DNA of 64,000 nt from Scalesia atractyloides (GCA_947069175.1 CAMTDV010000023.1:91138240-91202239); one strand, 5' to 3'; shown: positions 22,012 to 33,399, counted from the stretch's first letter. The notes: generated from the letters alone by a model not told the origin. Translations and numbers: made by a program.

Positions 22012-22886
22012 TTGCTAGAAGAAGCCCACAAATCCTGCTACTCGGTTCATCCGGGAGCCACCAAAATTTATCGAGATTTGAAAGGAAATTACTGGTGGCC
22101 GGGAATGAAACACGATATTGTTAAGTATGTATCCAAGTGCTTAACATGCTCGCAAGTGAAGGCGGAACATAAAAAGCCGTATGGGAAACTCCAACAGTTG
22201 GAGATTCCGGTACGGAAATGGGAAAATGTGACCATGGATTTGGTAACCAAACTTTCAAAAACGAAGAAGGGTCATGACACTATCTGGGTTGTTGTCGATC
22301 GTCTCACAAATATTGCTCATTTCTTACCTATACGGGAGACTTACTCTTCAGAAAGAATGGCGGAAATATATGTCAATGAAATAGTTTCTCACTATTGGAA
22401 AAAGTTCCATGAAAATATGGGTACCAAGCTACACTTAAGTACCGCATATCATCCTCAAACGGATGGCCAATCAGAAAGAACTATACAAACATTAGTTGAT
22501 ATGCTGAGAGCATGTGTATTAGATTTTGGAGGAAACTGGGATGACCATTTACCATTAGTGGAGTTCTCATACAACAATAGCTATCAGGGTAGTATTCAAA
22601 TGGCACCATATGAAATGTTATATGGGAGAAGATGTAGAACTCAAGTATGTTGGGGGAAGTAGGGCAAAGAGAACTCGCTCCTAAGGATGTAGTAGCAAGA
22701 CCTAATGAAAAGATCGACCTAGTACGAGCTCGATTGAGAGCAACGCAAGATCGACAAAAGTCCTATGCGGACAAAAGGAGGCGTCCTATTGAATTTCAAG
22801 TGGGGGACCGGGTATTATTGAAAGTCTCCCGTGGAAAGGTGTATTTCGATTCCGTAAGCGAGGAAAGTTGGGTCCACGATACATAG
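22012..22886 (+). pseudogene. gypsy integrase with internal deletion
   Basis: The zinc-binding head (HPGATKIYRDLKGNYWWPGM, CLTCSQVKAEH) and the first core acid (TMDLVTKL) are present. The segment that normally carries the second acid (SDRD) is absent: NEIVSHYWKKFHENMG joins directly into LHLSTAYHPQTDGQSERT, a loss of roughly 20 residues. The third acid region (TDGQSE) is intact. GPY/F-type residues follow after a frameshift (RPIEFQVGDRVLLKVS, then 'GPFKILACIGKVAYRLELP' in another frame). Confidence 0.85.
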
Positions 22887-23039
22887 GGCCATTTAAAATT
22901 TTAGCTTGTATTGGGAAAGTTGCGTATCGGTTAGAACTACCCCCCAGCATTAGATGGCATTCACAACACTTTTCACGTGTCACAATTATGAAAGTGTCTT
23001 GCGGGTGAAACGACTCATATACCATTTAAATACATTGAG

Positions 23040-23264
23040 GTGGACGAAGGAATGAATTATATTGAAAGACCGATAGCCATAAAAGATTATAAGGTAAAAA
23101 CCCTTCGTTACCAGGAAGTTAAGCTAGTGTTAGTTCTATGGAAACACAGGAAAGGATCGGATCTCACTTGGGAACCAGAGGATGAGATGCGAAAGTTCAC
23201 CCGACTTTATTTGGTATGCTATACCGGTTCGAGGACGAAACCTTCTCTAAGGAGGGTGGACTTG
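23040..23264 (+). pseudogene. chromodomain-like C-terminus of gypsy pol
   Basis: The frame contains ERPIAIKDYKVKTLRYQEVK, LVLVLWKHRKGSDLTWEPED and EMRKFTRLYL. This is the V-x-W...TWEP pattern at the end of chromovirus integrases. It overlaps the start of the right LTR. Confidence 0.75.
23249..23262 (+). promoter_or_regulatory. polypurine tract
   Basis: AAGGAGGGTGGACT directly precedes the TGTAACG start of the right LTR and is the expected plus-strand primer site. Confidence 0.8.
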
Positions 23265-25099
23265 TAACGCCCCAAAAATCTAATTATGCGTACATATATG
23301 TATTTTTGAATAAACTACAAATAATAACTAGGAGTGTGAACTTAATTAGAGTATAATGGAAATTCTAACTTAAAAGAGTAAGTTTTTAACCTTTTAAAAA
23401 TGAATGTTCATACTTGAGGGACCAAAAATGGAAATAATGAAAGTTCATTTATATAATAACTAAAAAACACATACCACACACAATTAGTGTGTGTGGTGGT
23501 CTCCTGGAATAAGAAGAAAAAGGGGAAAACACACTTAGTTCACAAAATCAAGAAATTAGAAGAGGAATCATGGCCACATTCACTGCATGAGCATGTAGTT
23601 TGATCATCTAAGCACACTAGAACACTTAGTAAGTAGATTTTATGTTTAGATGATTTTTTTATGAAATGGGTTTCTAAGAAACCCATGAAATTATGCTAAA
23701 TTAGAATGACATGAGTGAGAATCATGCTTGAAATTCTGATTACTATGATGTTTTAATGAAAAAACCCATTTATAGTTGTGGTAATGTGATGATGATGATG
23801 AATATGTTAATTAGTGTAATGATCATGTACAAGTTTGTTTGTAGTGAATATTTATTAATGAAGTTGAATTAGTATGAAAGTTTGTGAATTTAGTTAAAGA
23901 CGATGATTTTGACATGAAACTAGTAAGGTTTGTGCATAAGATCCTTGTACATCTTGCTTTGTTTATTGTTCGCATACCAAGTATTGATGAAATGCCTTGA
24001 GTAGTAGTTCTTATGTAAAGATGATGAATCTACGTTAATATGAAGTTAAATGATTTAGATTGGAGGAAAATGTGATTAGTTGATTAATATGTAATGTAAA
24101 TATGAGATAGAAGCATGGAATTGAAAGTATGAGTATAATATTGTAGCAGTGAAGGAAGAGGACACGAATCGATCTGGGTCACAAACAAAACAAGATAAAG
24201 GTAAGTTCGTATTGAACTTCGTTTACTTTAATACAATTCAAGATAACATTTTATTATATGCTTAAATTGTAAGTGGTAATATACTGATGGTAAATTGATG
24301 AGTTGAGCTTGAAATATTTATTAAGAATGGAAAGGTAGAAGATACCTTTATACCCATTATTAACGGGTAAGAATGAATAGAAGATTAAGGATAATTGTTT
24401 TTGAGCATGGTATGATTCATTGTTAATCAAACCAAGGAGAAAGAATTATTATTACAAAAATGAAATGGTCATCGTGCGGGCTTGGTATGAACAGGTCAAA
24501 TAGTCCAAGTTTATAAATTGTGAGAATGTTTCGGATATTGACCCAGAAAGAATGGAATGAATGAAAGGTCAAACATTAGAATGATGATGAAATGGACGAA
24601 AGGTGAACTTGTTGAAGTATAGTTGTGAAACAAGTGAATTGAAAATACAAAGTATGTTATAGAAGTATAAACAAGCGAACGGGGCATATGACTAAAGAAT
24701 GCTAACGATGTAATTTAAATGATTTTTATAAGTACTTACTAATTATGTTTTTTTTTCTTTTGTAATGTGAATGATAGGTAAATCGCATGCTTAGGAATGG
24801 TGCACTCGAAACGAACACATCTTGTGGCCCTCTTTGCGCTTCCGGATATATTAAGTGATAAATGGTCAAAGTCCTTTTGTTATAAATGTTAACTAAATAT
24901 TTTAGAATTTCCGTAAGTAGGTTGGGTACTTGTATGTTGTTACGCTAGTTTGGAAAGCACTCATGTCAGATTTGTGTCGATGGTGTTTACTTGAACTAGC
25001 GAAACATGGGCATTTTGGTAAATTATGTAAATTTTGAAGGGAAGTTTAAAACATTAACGTTTTTCTCGGACTTGACTTTAACAAATTTTGGGCCTTACA
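23263..25099 (+). repeat. right LTR of the gypsy element
   Basis: It has the same ends as 16267-18112 and is 9 bp shorter overall. The small number of differences suggests an insertion younger than the MULE, whose coding region was already decaying or has decayed since. Confidence 0.92.
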
Positions 25100-26204
25100 C
25101 ATATTCTAGCAGAATCTTAACTTTCAGCCATGTAAATTGACATCGGATGAGGTTAATGTGGTAGAAGAGCTGAACATTGTTCGGCAACAGTTAGAGTCAC
25201 ACCCCTTGCTCAGAAAAAAAGCTTGCTGGGAAAGATTAAAGTTGTGTAGACCCCAACCAAATCCACCAAGAAACCACTGGTTGTCCAACAAAATACTCGT
25301 GGACGACCAACAACAAAGCAAGCACAACTTCGGTTTGATGACGCCCTCTGCCGTAGCTCATACGTTCCGTCCCAGGGTTCCCAACAAAGTACATACGATG
25401 CCCCCCACCATAGCTCGTACGTTCCGTCGCAGGCCACTCAACAGTCGGTCATCAAGTCGCAAAAACCCAAAGCGGGGCGAAGCTATTCAACGAGTTCTAA
25501 ACAAAGAGAGATTCGAGACGATAACGGTTTTCCGTTGATAGTGGGCGATGAGTATGTGTCAACAATCAAACGGTTTAAGCCTCTCCTTCCGACATTGTTT
25601 CACCCGTACATCTCATGCATACAAGATGTGAGGCCAGACGGTCATTGTGGGTTTCGGTCTGAGGTTGTGGGCTTGGGTATGGGAGAACGTGCGTGGAGCC
25701 ACATTCGAAAAGACCTTCTACATGAGATGGATCAGAACGCATCGATCTGGGCGCCAATATTTGAAGCATGGGAGGAATGATACTTTTACACGTATCGTCA
25801 GAGCCTAATTTGGGATTCAGTGCATGTTGTCCCCCACTCACTGGATGGACTTCCCCCATGCAGGGCTTCTTATCGCACAAAGGTACGGTATCGTGGTTCA
25901 CCTGTTAAGCATGATGGTTGTTCCACCTTCTTCCCGATAATCAATCCTCCGACGGATCGAGAACCACGAACGATAACGCTTGCACATGTTAACAAAACCA
26001 CTTCATACATATTAAGCTGGAAGGCCAGTTTCCAATGCCGACAGTAAACGTGTCGTGGTTGACCTATCCGAAGCGCCGCTGCAGAACAATGGCTAGACAT
26101 AAAACGGCAAACCACCAGCAATCATACTCTCCGAACTCTCACAACCCACCGTCGCCACCGGCAGATGACCAACATAAAACGGCAAACCACCACCACCACC
26201 ATTA
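25100..26204 (+). pseudogene. MULE transposase 3' part with OTU peptidase-like domain
   Basis: The frame resumes after the gypsy element as F-stop-QNLNFQPCKLTSDEVNVVEE. A low-complexity linker follows, then an OTU (ovarian-tumour deubiquitinase-like) domain: SCIQDVRPDGHCGFRSEVVG holds the DGxC catalytic signature, followed by GMGERAWSHIRKDLLHEM. After a stop come GCSTFFPIINPPTD and TITLAHVNKTTSYILSW, where the catalytic-His segment is scrambled by a small indel. The out-of-frame text KLEGQFPMPTVNVSWLTY shows the original C-terminus. Peptidase fusions are known in plant MULEs. Decay rules out activity. Confidence 0.75.
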
Positions 26205-26286
26205 AGTATGAAATTTTATAAGTTTATTCACAATTAATAGATTTCTATGTAAAAGGAAAATACAAAAAAAAAGTTTTCATATATGA

Positions 26287-26700
26287 CTCGTTTAGACCTA
26301 GACGACCTGTATGTTTATTTCAAGAAGACCATTTTACCCCTGGATTGCACTCCGTATAGGCTAAATTCAGGGGCAAAAGGGTAATATTTAATCCATGGAC
26401 GACACGTCTAGACCTAGACGCCGTACATATTGAGCTGCAACTTTGAAACTAGCCATTTTACCCCTGAGTGGCCACCTGTCTAGGCCTAATTCAGAGGTAA
26501 AATGGTAATTAACCACCTGAGTCTTTTATAGCCCAGAGTGGTTAATTACCATTTTACCCCTGAATTAGGCCTAGATGGGTGGCCATTCAGGGTATAATGG
26601 TAATTCGCCTTTTATTCCATACGTGTCGTCTGGCCCTAGACGACCCGTCTATTGGTCGTATATGACTGGCCAGCCTAGACGACCAGCCACATACGACACC
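26287..26700. repeat. internal palindrome array and inverted arm of the MULE
   Basis: The array includes CGTTTAGACCTAGACG, CGTCTAGACCTAGACG and CGTCTGGCCCTAGACG. The arm at 26454-26516 is inverted at 26538-26610 around a short spacer ('cacctgagtcttttatagcc'). This is the same arrangement as 5910-6117 in unit A, and it separates the transposase gene from the second gene. Confidence 0.75.
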
Positions 26701-27076
26701 AAACACACACAACTCAAACACACACACATACGTATTTTAGCATTTCTACCGTATTTGGAGCGTATTTTTGAGGAAATCAAGCATCTCTAGTACGTATTTT
26801 CACCTAAACTTCATTAATCTTTAATGTATTATGCATTTAGACCGTAGGTTGTGTTTGAATTTGATGAATTTTGGGGTTTTTGGGCTGTGATGTTCAAGTA
26901 TTTGGGTGTTTGGTTGAACAAGACGGGGCGTCTACCCCTAGACGACACCAATAGATGACCAGTTTATTTTTTTTCTTTTATTTAACTTATATAATTTAAT
27001 GTTTTAATATTATGTGTGAATATAAGGTTTATTGTTATTATTTGTGTTACATTGTTAATATAATCGCAAATTAGTT

Positions 27077-28427
27077 ATGGAGGAGATTGGAGATCCGATA
27101 CACGGGGACCCACATCCACATGGTCCGCAACGGACGCCGCCAGCACCGGCGAATCTGCTACACGACCAACCCTATCTTGAGTTCCCACCCGACACCGAGG
27201 CTGCCCGTTTTTGCGGGAAGCTACGCCGATGCACGTCGGATCGCACGCGGCGGTCGACTAGGATGCGATCGAGGCGATTGGTGAGACGCCGAGACTATGT
27301 TTTTTCGTTCCCGTTGATTCCCCGTGGCACCGTCAGTTTGACTTGGCTTGCACGCCGAGTTATAGGGAGCTGCTCATCGAGTTCCTGTCGACCTTCACGT
27401 TCCACCCTCCACGGGTCGACCAGCCGCCTCCCAGCCATATGGTCCTCCCCATCCGCCTGACGTTTCATTTAGGCTTGTCGGTGTGTGGCGTTCGATGACG
27501 CTTGCTGAGTTTGTCGTTTGTCATTCATAGAGGTATATACCTACAGGAGGAGATTTCTATGGATGTTTATACAGAAGGGCTAGTGGTAGTGGATAGACCC
27601 ACTCTTTTGGGATCTTGGGAGGTGGTCGTAGGCCATGACACTTGGGAGCATGTCAGGGCGAAGGAGAGGATTTCACACGTTGCCGACCTGTTGTACAAGT
27701 AAGTACGTTTATTACGGTAATTATTTGTTTATTATTGCTATGAATTATTTCTGTATTTCGCTAATATTATGAGCAGTATTTACATCGGATGCTCGCTACG
27801 TCTATTACCGCTTGCGGACACAGCCGTGAGTGGTGTACGAGCACCGATTTATTTTTCTACTATTGCCTATTGTATAGGAGGCCGTGCGCACTTGCGCACG
27901 GTCTCGCCCAGTACTTCTTCTCCGCCCATCACCGGCAGGTGCGTGACTTTTTGTATGGCGGGGCGTACGTCACCTTGATTGCCCGGTCGTTGGGTCCACA
28001 CGGATGGGTTTTCAGACCTTGCGGGGGATGAAGCTGATGAAGAGGTTCAGCGTGCTAGGAGAGCGGCTTAAAACCCGCGAATGTGAGCTATGGATTCCAG
28101 AGCCGCTGCCAGATCAGTTCGATCCAGTCTATCCGCCAGCAGATGAGGCAGCGGTCGTACAAGAGTCTCCGGTTGATTTAGACGGACTAGCACCGCCACC
28201 TCCACCGGGTGCCCCAGTTTCCGCAGCACGTTATTCCAGGTCATGCCAAGGGAGGTGCAGCATACACACGCTTACGAGCCGACGTCGACAGGCTTATGGA
28301 TCTCATGGGCTGGGTGGTTCGGGAGTTACAGGATAGACGAGAGAGCGACGGGTTACCTCCCATACCACTCCCACCACCTCAAGCACCACATCAGCAGCAG
28401 CAGCCAGATCCCGACTCGTATGCATAG
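27077..28427 (+). pseudogene. second MULE gene, ATHILA-ORF1-like, with an intron
   Basis: From the ATG at 27077, the first frame reads MEEIGDPIHGDPHPHGPQRT and PYLEFPPDTEAARFCGKLRR. After frameshifts come PSYRELLIEFLSTFTFHPP and IYLQEEISMDVYTEGLVVVD. An intron with GTAAGT...GAGCAG borders (about 27699-27777) separates DLLYK from YLHRMLATSITACGHSREWC. The text then continues FFYYCLLYRRPCALAHGLAQ, FLYGGAYVTLIARSLG, a Pro/Asp-rich stretch, LRADVDRLMDLMGWVVRELQ and a Pro/Gln tail. The core layout recalls ATHILA ORF-1 proteins of gypsy elements, which normally lack introns. Function is unknown, and several frame breaks exist. Confidence 0.6.
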
Positions 28428-28865
28428 TCGTTTTGTATTTGTATTCAGCTGTACAGATACATATTGTTATGGATGTACAATGTTATGTTATATCTGTTAT
28501 ATTTAACTTTGTTTTCAGTTATTTGATTACTTGATGATTGTTTGTGTTAAATCGACGTTAAAATGTAATACGAAACAACATATACTTCTTGCATTTTTAT
28601 TAAAATGTTGAAAACAATATTAAATTTAAATATTATATTTTTAAAAAAATACAATGTAAAAACAATTATATATTTAAACGATCAAAACGCTAACTTATTT
28701 TTATACAATAAACAAAACTATTTAAAAATCTCAAATTACACCACCAAACAAAATCAACCTTCAACATCAATCAATTTACCCCACAAAACATCTCTTTTTC
28801 AACCCCCAACAACAACCAATTTACCCCACCAAAACACCCATTTTCCAACTAAAAAAAACCATGGT

Positions 28866-29027
28866 CCTAGACAGGTCGTTAGGTTTAGACGGCCCGTCTA
28901 GACACGTAAATTTGTACACCATGCCATGTATCTGCTGACCCCTAAAATTCAGTGCCTAGATAGGTCGTCTAGGCTAGACGACCCGTCTAGGGCTCAAGGG
29001 TGTTCAAATAGGCAGCAGGGTGTCCGG
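28866..29027. repeat. right subterminal array and right TIR of the MULE
   Basis: CGTTAGGTTTAGACG, CGTCTAGGCTAGACG and CCCGTCTAG words precede the terminal text AAATAGGCAGCAGGGTGTCC. The reverse complement of that text matches the left end at 13611-13637. Confidence 0.7.
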
Positions 29028-29037
29028 ATAGATTGAG

Positions 29038-30090
29038 CCCCATTAATTGTTTATCCAATTAAAAAACTAATATCCTCACCTCTTTTTTTTATTTTTTATA
29101 GGATTTAATTTAAACATTACTTAAATAACGTCTTAGTTAAAATACTGCCACAACTTTTAGAGTATAGTTAAGTTACAACTTTACTGCCTATGTGCCACTA
29201 ACGTTGAAGTAGTTACAAAAATATGCACTTTTTTGGTTAGAGCATTACATATGGTATAACAACTGTGGAATTGTTTGAGAATTTATATTTATTTCAGTTT
29301 CAACATGAAACATATTTATTATTGAATAGTTTTAACCTAAAATTTTATTCTTATATTTATTTTAGACCTGTTGGTTTCAACCCCAATCCAAAAATTGTTG
29401 TGGCTATAATTATATGCTAAAATGCGTTCAAAGGGATGGAAATAGAAAAGTCATGGTCGTCGCAAATATCTGGATAGTTTGCAAAAGACAAGTGAGGATT
29501 GTGACTTGAGGCTGATTTATGTTAACAACTCATTGATTAACGCATGTGACACCATTTCCCATTACAGGTGAAGGACTTTAGCCCCATAATGCCCAAAGCC
29601 AGGCTCTCATGTCCCCATTAATTGTAATATCCAATAAAAAAACTACACCTTACCCCTTTTATTTTATTTTTTTATAGAATTTAAATTGAACATGTTAGTT
29701 AAAACACTCTACACTTTTTAGAGTATAGTTAGTTAAAGATTCACTGCCATTGTGCCACTACCCTTGAAGTAATCACAAAAATACGCACTTTTTTGTTAGA
29801 GCAATACACATAGTTTAACAACTATGGAATTATTTGAGAATATATATTTATTTGAGTTCCTTCACCAGATGAAATATAGTCGTTATTGAAGTCCATGTTT
29901 CCGTATTATTATAACGCTAATCACATTTTACGTGGAATAGGTTTCACCTAAAATTTTATTTTATATTAATTTTAGACTTGTTGGTTTAAACCCCCCAATC
30001 CAAAATTTTGTGTGTGGCTATAATTATATGCTAAAATGCGTTTGAGGCACGGAGATAAAAAAGTCATGGTCTTCGCAAATTATCTACAAC
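29038..30090. repeat. tandem ~580-bp host repeat (R1 and R2)
   Basis: R1 (29038-29616) and R2 (29617 to about 30090) share 'ccccattaattgt', 'tatccaat', 'ttttagagtatagtta', 'gtgccacta', 'tgtggctataattatatgct' and 'gcgtt...gg...g...aaagtcatggtc'. Part of a third copy (R0) lies at 12598-13598 on the other side of the MULE. No coding capacity is seen. Confidence 0.7.
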
Positions 30091-30310
30091 AGTGGAGGAG
30101 TAGGTGGGGCGTGAGCCTCCTAGTACCTCACTCGGCCTCATCGATTAACGCCCATGTTTGTTTGAACCGTAATCCAGTATTGTTTTATTGTTCTCTTCTA
30201 TTATATGTATAATACTGAATATTACAAGGGATTGAATTCTAATTTCTCAACTGATTTGGGAAAAAATATAGGTGCAACCGAAGAAGTTTGATAATAATTC
30301 AAAATTATAG

Positions 30311-30553
30311 GCCAATGAGATGTAGCTCAACTGATAATGGAGAGGAAATGAAAATATAGGAGGACCACAGGTTTTAAGTTCGAATTCGATTCCAACCGGG
30401 TTTATTGCAGTGGCCTTACGACAGGCAAGTTTTCCACAGAACTAGAGATGGTGTGTTTGGGCTACTAGCACTGTTTTCGATCACAGGCTAAAAGGTCTCC
30501 TTTTGCCATTAGGTTACTTTGAGTAGCCTTGCTTTTGTTCGTGTTAAAAAAAA
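30311..30553 (+). mobile_element. tRNA-derived SINE with target duplication
   Basis: An A-box-like TGTAGCTCAACTGATAAT (30330 region) and a B-box-like AAGTTCGAATTCG lie about 50 bp apart. The body carries 'ggccttacgacaggcaa' and 'ttactttgagtagcc', and the 3' end is an A-run. The target duplication TCAAAATTATAG (30299-30310) and TCAACATTATAG (30554-30565) has one mismatch. It is 243 bp long, normal for a plant SINE. Confidence 0.75.
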
Positions 30554-30565
30554 TCAACATTATAG

Positions 30566-33050
30566 TTTTATGACAAGAGTTAATTGGGTCAAGTTGGTTG
30601 TTATCTTGTCATCTTATCTATAACAAGATTATGAGGACTAGCATATCAATACGGTTATTGTTTGGTTAACTTAAACAGCTGGGCTGATCCATTTATGTTT
30701 ACAAACTTGGTAGGACCGATTTTTTATGAGTTCTTATTTCTTGGTTGTTAGTGTCTTGATAGTTTGCGTTTTTAATGAACTTTGACAACTCCAATTCCTT
30801 GGCTGTCCCGTATGATATTTTTATATATATCTTTAAAAAAGAAAATATTATGAGGTGAAAGATATATTACTTCCTCATCTACCCGTCTTAAAATTTTAAC
30901 AATTTGAAAATTTACAACTAGTTTTTTTCTCCAGCCGTTGCGGCGCCTTTTCTTTTACTTATGTTTTTAGATTTCTTATTAACAGCTTAGATGTAGGGAC
31001 ATGAACAAGGCCCTTAGACATTGTATTGTTGTTAATGTTTAATATAGCTGCATTAAACTATAACCAACTTGCCATGGTGGACCCAGTCACCCAGGGGTGC
31101 AGCATAGTGGGAACGAAAGGGTTCCGAACTTTTGCTTAGTAGTGGAGAGTATATAGTTTTCGTATAGAAATTTTTAGGTATATACGTTTTTGACCCCGGT
31201 TTTATAAAATTTTTTGGTTATATACATTTTCAACCCAGTGGTCGGCTTCGCTACTGTGTGGAACCACCAGGCATAGCGTCGGGTTTTAGTGGTATGTAAA
31301 CTTCAAATTTTGTTATGTTAAGTTAACAATAGGAAATGAACTAAAACAATGACCTAAGGACCAAAAAAGTTGTCATCACATTTGTAGAAAATTGTTTATA
31401 GCCTCTGCACATCTTCAATTTCACCAGCAAGACACCATGTAAAGGTAGATAGATTTCATCTTTATAAGTAGGTTGAATGTTTTCATTAAAATCAAATTCA
31501 ACCTGCATCATCAAAGATTTAATTACAATTTATAGTGAAGGTAATATTTCAGAAATCTTACTGAATTTAAAGGTAGCTCTTAGACTACAAAACAACTCTC
31601 ACGTCTCACCTATGAAGAACAACATAAAATAATCAAAGAAAAAATGAGTAAAAGATTATTAAATGGCAAGATTCAAGTTTTTTCTAAGAAATACCTTCTG
31701 CACATTGTGCAAAAGTAAATCCAACATACACCCATGGTCCATGACCCAATGCAACTAACACTTCAAACATAAACAAACAAACCCAAAACATACAAAACTT
31801 TTAACTTAAACAACCCACAAATGGATGAAATTAACACATATCGAGTTTCATATCCTCCAAGACATCTGGAGAACGATAACAACAAAAAATGAATATGAGA
31901 ATTTTAATTGGAACTTGTACATATGACATAAAACACGCCCCACTTGTGGTATACGCATATAATGTATATATGTGTGCGCCCTTGGGGGCAAATGTGAAAG
32001 TCCACTAATTTGAACATTATTTTACTAATTTTGTGAAAATAACGTTAAAAGCGGGGACGGTTAATTATGCATCATCTGATGGCGTTGATAGCCGAAAGAC
32101 AAAAGTGTACATGCACTAATCGGTCTTTCTCATGATTGCTTGAGTGTTATGTGCCTTATGTCCAATGCTTGATGCAAAACTATTATTGAGTCGGGGGACT
32201 CTTACTAGAAGCAGCCTCTCTATTACTACGGGATAGAGATAAGGTTATCTACATCTTACAATCCTCAAACCGTACCTTAGTTTTGCAATTGGTGGGATTT
32301 ACTAAGTATGATGATGATGACGACGACATATAGCATAAAATCTTCTGTGGTCTGTAAAATAATATGTAAAACTTGTAGAAAAAAATGAGAATGCCGATCG
32401 GGATATGTACATGTGGAAATAGGAAGATGCGAGTGGTGGATCCAAGAATTTTAATCAGGGGTTCCTGATGTGTATGCATTTGGTATGCTTAAATGGTTAA
32501 TATTTATATGTTTTTAGAATCGAATTTGTATCCAGACATGTTGCCTTCAGTGCATTTTTATTTGTAGGGTAGCGGTGGAAGATTGCGTGACGATTCTGAA
32601 TCATAAACCTATCACATGGAGCTTTACACACATCAAAGAAAACTAATGAAAGGGATCTAGGCTTGTTTGAAACACCCTGATGTTCACTTTAACACTGAAC
32701 GACGTTTGACAGTGAAGCATGGGCGCTTGGGTTTATGCCCGGCGTTCCCATACTCCAAAATCCGGCGTTCATACAAAATGGTTTTGGTCAGTTTTGGACA
32801 AAAATAAAGTGGTTTTTTCGGGATTTTTCTTTCTTTCTTCACCATTGGAGGCTAGGGGACATCAAGGAACAAGGAATACTCGTTCACAAAGTGTTCTAAC
32901 ATCTAGATTGCTCCAATTGCTACCGAAATCGCAACATTTCATCATCAAGAATGATCATGTGTGACTAATACGTTTGTGATAACAACTAAGGGCTAGGATT
33001 TGTATGCCATTTACTTCAATTTGAGTTGTGTATCTATGTTGGACATGAAT
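30566..33050. other. intergenic, short SINE-like traces only
   Basis: No gene is recognised. 'gagtggtggatccaagaatttt...caggggttcc' (about 32430-32466) and 'ccaggggtgcagcatagtgg' (31091-31110) resemble common plant SINE-like words, but no complete element could be bounded. Confidence 0.4.
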
Positions 33051-33399
33051 CACTACAAAAAAATGTCATTTAGTGACACAAAAAAGTGCCATAAAAAAGA
33101 CGAAAAAGTGCCACTAAAGACCTTTGTTGGGATGGCCGACACACAAAAGAATTGCCACTAGAAGTGCTGATGCTAAAGCCTTTTAGTGTCACTTTTTCAA
33201 TCTGTCGCACAAAGTTTGTGAGCTTTTAGCGGCACTTTTTTTCCACAATATAAAAAATGCTTTTGTGGCACAATTTTTGTGGCTTCAAAATAATCATAGT
33301 TTTATATCCACACTAGTTTTAGTGGCACTTTTTGTGCCAAATTATACAAAGAACCATTTTTGACACAAATTTTGTGTCGGTAAAAGTTGTTTCTTGTTA

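Larger units (their letters stand above)
16267..25099 (+). mobile_element. complete Ty3/gypsy element, chromodomain type (Tekay-like)
   Basis: Two direct LTRs (1846 and 1837 bp) begin TGTAACGCCCC and end GGGCCTTACA. A methionine-tRNA primer site, gag-pol in the order PR-RT-RNaseH-IN, a chromodomain-like end and a polypurine tract lie between them. The target duplication is CATCT (16262-16266) and CATAT (25100-25104), one mismatch. Gene order and chromodomain place it among chromoviruses; Tekay is my best clade guess. The LTRs are very alike but not identical. Several stops, frameshifts and an integrase deletion make it non-autonomous now. Confidence 0.9.
13599..29037 (+). mobile_element. complete Mutator-like element (MULE) with a nested gypsy element
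   Basis: The 9-bp target duplication CCCCATTAA lies at 13590-13598 and 29038-29046. This is the length class of the Mutator superfamily. Joining the flanks recreates the host-repeat sequence seen uninterrupted at 29617-29640. The terminal regions are inverted relative to each other: 13611-13637 (ACACCCATCTGCCTATTTGG) against the reverse complement of 28998-29027 (ACACCCTGCTGCCTATTTGA). The element carries a transposase gene (14005-16266 plus 25100-26204), palindromic CGTCTAG arrays, large inverted arms, and a second gene (27077-28427). Without the gypsy insertion it is about 6.6 kb. Decay makes it inactive. Confidence 0.8.

Noticed and set aside
28605..28901. 98-residue open frame
   Set aside because: Lys/Asn-rich translation of AT-rich DNA within the right flank of the MULE, with no counterpart open in unit A.
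32719..32964. 81-residue open frame, possible gene
   Set aside because: No recognisable domain, no splice or promoter context, and an intergenic setting.
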